Part shown: piece after piece, positions 63,978-64,000 of the stretch
Layout of the letters: each line of letters begins with the position of its first letter
How positions within the stretch are numbered: the first letter of the stretch is position 1
DNA from: Rivibacter subsaxonicus
GTDB lineage: Bacteria; Pseudomonadota; Gammaproteobacteria; Burkholderiales; Burkholderiaceae_C
NCBI RefSeq assembly: GCF_004217215.1
Contig: NZ_SHKP01000004.1
Coordinates: 1,202,678-1,266,677, forward strand
Reading direction: 5' to 3'
DNA: 64,000 bases
Notes under the pieces: model-generated
Databases searched by the model: none
Told to the model about the DNA's origin: nothing
What the model saw: the letters and a program-made list of their open reading frames with translations, nothing else
Program-made: the position numbers and the translations under genes

Positions 63978-64000
63978 ATGTCGAGATTCATCGTGGGCGC
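63978..64000 (+). CDS. Start of a gene cut by the window end
   Basis: ATG at 63978, preceded at seven bases by a perfect AGGAGG (63965-63970), opens a frame MSRFIVG that runs off the window. A GTG three bases earlier is in frame. Too little is visible for any functional call. Confidence 0.5.

Overview
The window is high-GC DNA (I judge roughly 68-70 %, not computed) with dense, mostly chromosomal housekeeping genes. Gene content and order (glnA, a DUF4124 gene and ntrBC; mutL with a RluF-like synthase; miaA; folA-thyA; leuA) and the protein sequences point to a betaproteobacterium of the Burkholderiales, most like the Rubrivivax/Leptothrix/Ideonella group. A TIGR03790 family protein suggests that the host also has an exosortase system elsewhere. 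The species assignment is inference from gene content. I saw no rRNA, tRNA, CRISPR array, prophage or intact insertion sequence.

Layout. 1-1.5 kb: the 3' end of leuA and a PBP7-type endopeptidase. 1.6-5.8 kb: an IclR regulator divergent from lutA-lutB (lactate oxidation, no lutC beside it), with a TIGR03790 gene overlapping the end of lutB. 5.9-9.6 kb: a peroxide-defence neighbourhood (rubrerythrin, ahpC, ahpD, yaaA) with truC and a YchJ-like gene. 9.6-19.7 kb: a 2OG-Fe(II) oxygenase, an unknown gene, an NAD(P)-binding protein, rhlE, membrane proteins, ettA and a large lipoprotein metalloprotease. 19.8-25.7 kb: chrA, a LytS/LytTR two-component pair, a VOC protein, an EI24 membrane protein and a MoaB/CinA-type protein. 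25.8-31.5 kb: the nitrogen-control locus glnA, DUF4124, ntrB, ntrC, with a sigma-54-like promoter before glnA, then xth.

31.6-42.6 kb is an accessory envelope/stress island: CsbD, BON and DUF4398 lipoproteins, an OmpA lipoprotein, two Crp/Fnr-type regulators around a glycine-zipper lipoprotein, small exported proteins, a flavin-type stress protein, a DUF3309 protein, a PQQ-type sugar dehydrogenase, a PHB-depolymerase-type esterase and a diguanylate cyclase. Three of its intergenic regions carry the same 20-bp dyad (TCYGT-N10-ACRGA), so the island may be one regulon, perhaps under the local Crp/Fnr proteins. Two exported proteins share a C-x10-C unit, present three times at a 55-residue period in one of them.

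42.7-64 kb: folA-thyA, an unknown gene and a CcdAB toxin-antitoxin pair, an OmpA lipoprotein, an MsbA-like exporter, an SPFH protein with a ribbon-helix-helix partner, miaA with an AttEFGH-like ABC system, a Bcr/CflA exporter, a PA2779/PA2778 pair, cysteine dioxygenase, a flavin-type oxidase, a RluF-like synthase, mutL and a Kef-type antiporter. A 279-bp non-coding element with 35-bp terminal inverted repeats and nested hairpins lies at 57336-57614, and a short relative made of little more than its two ends lies in the mutL/antiporter promoter gap.
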